A DNA stretch of 8,072 bases, taken from the NCBI GenBank assembly GCA_947177375.1, contig CAMWUF010000026.1, positions 1 through 8,072 on the forward strand, read 5' to 3'. The DNA comes from an uncultured Ruminococcus sp. (GTDB lineage: Bacteria; Bacillota; Clostridia; Oscillospirales; Ruminococcaceae). Under the pieces are notes generated by a model, which did no database searches, had not been told where the DNA came from, and saw nothing but the letters and a program-made list of their open reading frames with translations. Positions 6,271 through 8,072 of this stretch are shown here, piece by piece. Positions within the stretch are counted from its first letter, which is position 1. Each line of letters starts with the position of its first letter. A program made the position numbers and the translations under genes.

Positions 6271-7236
6271 ATGAGTGAACAGAAAAATAATTCACAGAAT
6301 TCGCATAAAAGTAAAATCGGCGGTCAGGCATTAATTGAAGGTGTCATGATGAAAGGCGTCTATAAAGGTGCTATGGCTTGTCGGTTGCCTGATGGTTCTA
6401 TTGATGTGGAAACATGGGATTTGAATAACGGCAAAAATAAGCCTTGGTATAAAAAAATGCCTCTTGTAAGAGGTGTCTATAGTTTTATATTTTCTATGAT
6501 TGATGGCTATAAATGCTTGATGAAATCTGCTGAAAAGCAAATGACTGAAGAAGAACTGGAAGAACAAGAAGAAGTTTCTAAATTTGAAGAATTTTTAGAA
6601 AAGCATTTCACTGAGAAAACAGTACAGGCAATTATGGCTGTTGGTATGGTATTAGGTATGCTTGTTGCAATGGCATTGTTTTTATTCTTGCCAAAATGGC
6701 TTGTTGGTCTGATAAAGCCCTTGACGGCTAACAGAATGTTACAGTCTTTTTCAGAGGGTATTATTAAAATTATTGTATTTATCGGCTATATGGCAATTAC
6801 TGGCACTATGAAAGATATCAGAAGAACTTATGAATATCACGGTGCAGAACATAAAACAATTGCTTGTTTTGAAGCTGGTTTGCCTTTAACAGTTGAAAAT
6901 GTCAAAAAACAAGTGCGATTACACCCAAGATGTGGCACAAGTTTTATTTTCTTAACGTTGTTTATTAGTATTTTAGTCATGTGTTTAGTGCCGTTTACGA
7001 TTCCGTGGCAAAGATTTTTATGTAGTTTATGTTTATTGCCAATTACTGTTGGTTGTTCGTTTGAGTGTATTCAATTTGCAGGAAGAAGTAATGGCATGTT
7101 TGCTAAAATTATTTCTTATCCTGGCTTACAGCTCCAGAGAATCACAACCAAAGAACCTGATAATTCACAGATTGAAATTGCAATTGAAGCATTAAAGCCT
7201 TGCATTCCAGAAAATTTAGAGGACGATAAATGGTAA
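6271..7236 (+). CDS. yqhQ: DUF1385 family membrane protein (YqhQ-like)
   Basis: This 321-residue protein matches the YqhQ/DUF1385 family, annotated elsewhere as a predicted metal-dependent enzyme without an established reaction known to me. Signature motifs are GGQALIEGVMMKG (17-29), YEYHGAEHKTIACFEAG (187-203) and LHPRCGTSFIF (217-227). His190, His194, His218 and Cys221 are plausible metal ligands (inference). Hydrophobic segments at about 119-141, 161-178, 226-245 and 247-262 suggest an integral membrane protein. An acidic, coiled-coil-like stretch (TEEELEEQEEVSKFEEFLEK, 92-111) precedes the first. The ATG lies seven bases after AAAGGAG (6257-6263), which overlaps the kinase stop codon. The 3' end overlaps prmC by seven bases. 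Linkage of this family with prmC and prfA is common in Clostridia, often behind rpmE (ribosomal protein L31); here a two-component system takes the upstream place. Confidence 0.9.
   Translation: MSEQKNNSQNSHKSKIGGQALIEGVMMKGVYKGAMACRLPDGSIDVETWDLNNGKNKPWYKKMPLVRGVYSFIFSMIDGYKCLMKSAEKQMTEEELEEQEEVSKFEEFLEKHFTEKTVQAIMAVGMVLGMLVAMALFLFLPKWLVGLIKPLTANRMLQSFSEGIIKIIVFIGYMAITGTMKDIRRTYEYHGAEHKTIACFEAGLPLTVENVKKQVRLHPRCGTSFIFLTLFISILVMCLVPFTIPWQRFLCSLCLLPITVGCSFECIQFAGRSNGMFAKIISYPGLQLQRITTKEPDNSQIEIAIEALKPCIPENLEDDKW
7218..7223 (+). promoter_or_regulatory. Ribosome binding site fixing the prmC start
   Basis: AGAGGA lies six bases before the ATG at 7230, inside the last codons of the DUF1385 gene. 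It supports the start that overlaps the upstream stop codon (ATGGTAA, 7230-7236) over the later in-frame ATG codons at 7260 and 7272, which lack such a site. Confidence 0.7.
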
Positions 7237-8072
7237 TCAATTGCAGAGAATTAAAAAAAATGCTTGTTACTATGCTGGAAGATGCCAATATTCCAGATTC
7301 AGAATTTGATGTCAAATGCATGTTAGAACAAGTTAGTAATTTATCATGGCATGAAATATTCGCACAGCAAAAAAATTTTTCGTCTCAGGAAATACAAGAA
7401 TTATTCACTATGGCAAAACGTAGAATTTCAGGTGAGCCGTTGCAATATATTTTAGGCGAATGGGAATTTTATGGTATGCGATTATTTGTAGGAACAGGTG
7501 TATTAATTCCTAGAGCTGATACGGAAATTTTAGTTGAAACGGCAATTAAATTTTGTCAAGATAAAAATAATTTGAAAATTTTAGATTTGTGTACAGGTTC
7601 AGGTTGTATTGCTCTGGCATTGAAAAAATATTTAGTCAATGCTGAAATCACAGGCATTGATATTAGTACAAAAGCATTAAGCTATGCAAATCAAAATAAA
7701 AATTATCATGCATTAAGTATCAATTTTATGCTTGGTGATGTATTAAATAATGCAATTGCAGAAAAATTTGACAATATAGATTTAATAATCAGCAATCCGC
7801 CTTATCTGACAAGTCAGGAAATGGCTGATTTGCAAAAAGAAGTAAATTTTGAACCAGTGTCAGCTTTGGCAGGCGGTCTTGACGGATTAGATTTTTATCA
7901 GAATATTACTGATATCTGGAAACATAAATTAAAGCAAAATGGCTTACTAATTTATGAAATCGGTTGCCAACAAGCCGAAGCTGTGGCTGAAATTTTAAAA
8001 ATAAATGATTTTAAAAATATACAAGTGATTCAGGATTTAGAAAACAGAAACAGAGTTGTATTAGGATTTAAA
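7230..8072 (+). CDS. prmC: Release factor glutamine N5-methyltransferase PrmC (3' end at window edge)
   Basis: PrmC uses S-adenosylmethionine to methylate the glutamine of the GGQ motif in peptide-chain release factors in the cytoplasm, which improves translation termination. The frame is open from the ATG at 7230 to the last base, 281 codons, without a stop. Family members are about 280-290 residues and the last visible residues, DLENRNRVVLGFK, look like a normal PrmC C-terminus, so the stop is probably within a few bases of the edge. The N-terminal helical domain covers about 1-75. GEPLQYILGEWEFYG (68-82) and VLIPRADTE (91-99) are family signatures. The SAM-binding motif is LDLCTGSGCIALAL (118-131). 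The catalytic NPPY is at 189-192, the substrate-binding motif of glutamine methyltransferases. It overlaps the DUF1385 gene by seven bases. In many Clostridia prfA follows, which I expect just beyond the window. Confidence 0.95.
   Translation, partial: MVINCRELKKMLVTMLEDANIPDSEFDVKCMLEQVSNLSWHEIFAQQKNFSSQEIQELFTMAKRRISGEPLQYILGEWEFYGMRLFVGTGVLIPRADTEILVETAIKFCQDKNNLKILDLCTGSGCIALALKKYLVNAEITGIDISTKALSYANQNKNYHALSINFMLGDVLNNAIAEKFDNIDLIISNPPYLTSQEMADLQKEVNFEPVSALAGGLDGLDFYQNITDIWKHKLKQNGLLIYEIGCQQAEAVAEILKINDFKNIQVIQDLENRNRVVLGFK

Noticed and set aside
5888..6274. Open frame of 128 codons in another frame of the histidine kinase
   Set aside because: It overlaps the conserved ATP-binding domain coding sequence; the low-complexity Leu/Met/Gln product is what an AT-rich frame shift gives.
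6331..6567. Minus-strand open frame of 78 codons within the DUF1385 gene
   Set aside because: The opposite strand codes for the highly conserved GGQALIEGVMM motif; the minus-strand product is Phe/His-rich noise.
1..8072. Mobile elements, CRISPR arrays, tRNA or rRNA genes, phage defence genes
   Set aside because: Every stretch over 120 bases is filled by a coherent gene; no transposase, long inverted repeat, spaced direct-repeat array or RNA-gene pattern was seen.

Overview
The window is strongly AT-rich, with A/T-ending codons (TTA leucine, AAA lysine, GAA glutamate) and TAA as the stop codon of all seven genes whose end is visible. Clear AGGAGG-type ribosome binding sites, a SpoIID-family protein, a lipoprotein, and the DUF1385 (YqhQ)-prmC pair point to a low-GC, Gram-positive, spore-former-lineage anaerobe of the Clostridia, plausibly a Ruminococcus-like member. 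The family-level placement is inference from gene content and composition; no rRNA is present to confirm it.

Layout: (1) bases 1-221 hold the 3' end of an unrecognised plus-strand gene, closed by a perfect 10-bp-stem intrinsic terminator whose hairpin overlaps the stop codon. (2) 287-1309 on the minus strand is a secreted or membrane-anchored SpoIID/LytB-family peptidoglycan lytic transglycosylase. (3) 1310-1429 is a divergent intergenic region with a near-consensus sigma-A promoter (TTGACT, 17 bp, TATAAT with an extended -10) and an imperfect 18-bp dyad just upstream of the -35 box. (4) From 1430 to the window edge six plus-strand genes follow with gaps of at most 36 bases or with overlaps: Si-type citrate synthase, an unrecognised lipoprotein, an OmpR-family response regulator, its sensor histidine kinase, a DUF1385 (YqhQ-like) membrane protein, and prmC, which runs to the last base with no stop codon yet. 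I see no terminator inside this run, so it could be one long operon. A weak internal promoter candidate lies in front of the response regulator.

How the genes may work together: citrate synthase feeds acetyl-CoA and oxaloacetate into citrate and glutamate synthesis. The lipoprotein and sensor kinase both place domains outside the membrane, so the lipoprotein could be an accessory or a target of the two-component system; this is inference from proximity only. YqhQ-prmC looks like a housekeeping pair, commonly followed by prfA in Clostridia, with PrmC methylating release factors. No mobile elements, CRISPR arrays, tRNA or rRNA genes were seen. Most of the window is ordinary chromosomal core. 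The parts most worth a second look are the unrecognised lipoprotein, its linkage to citrate synthase and a two-component system, and the dyad in the shared control region.
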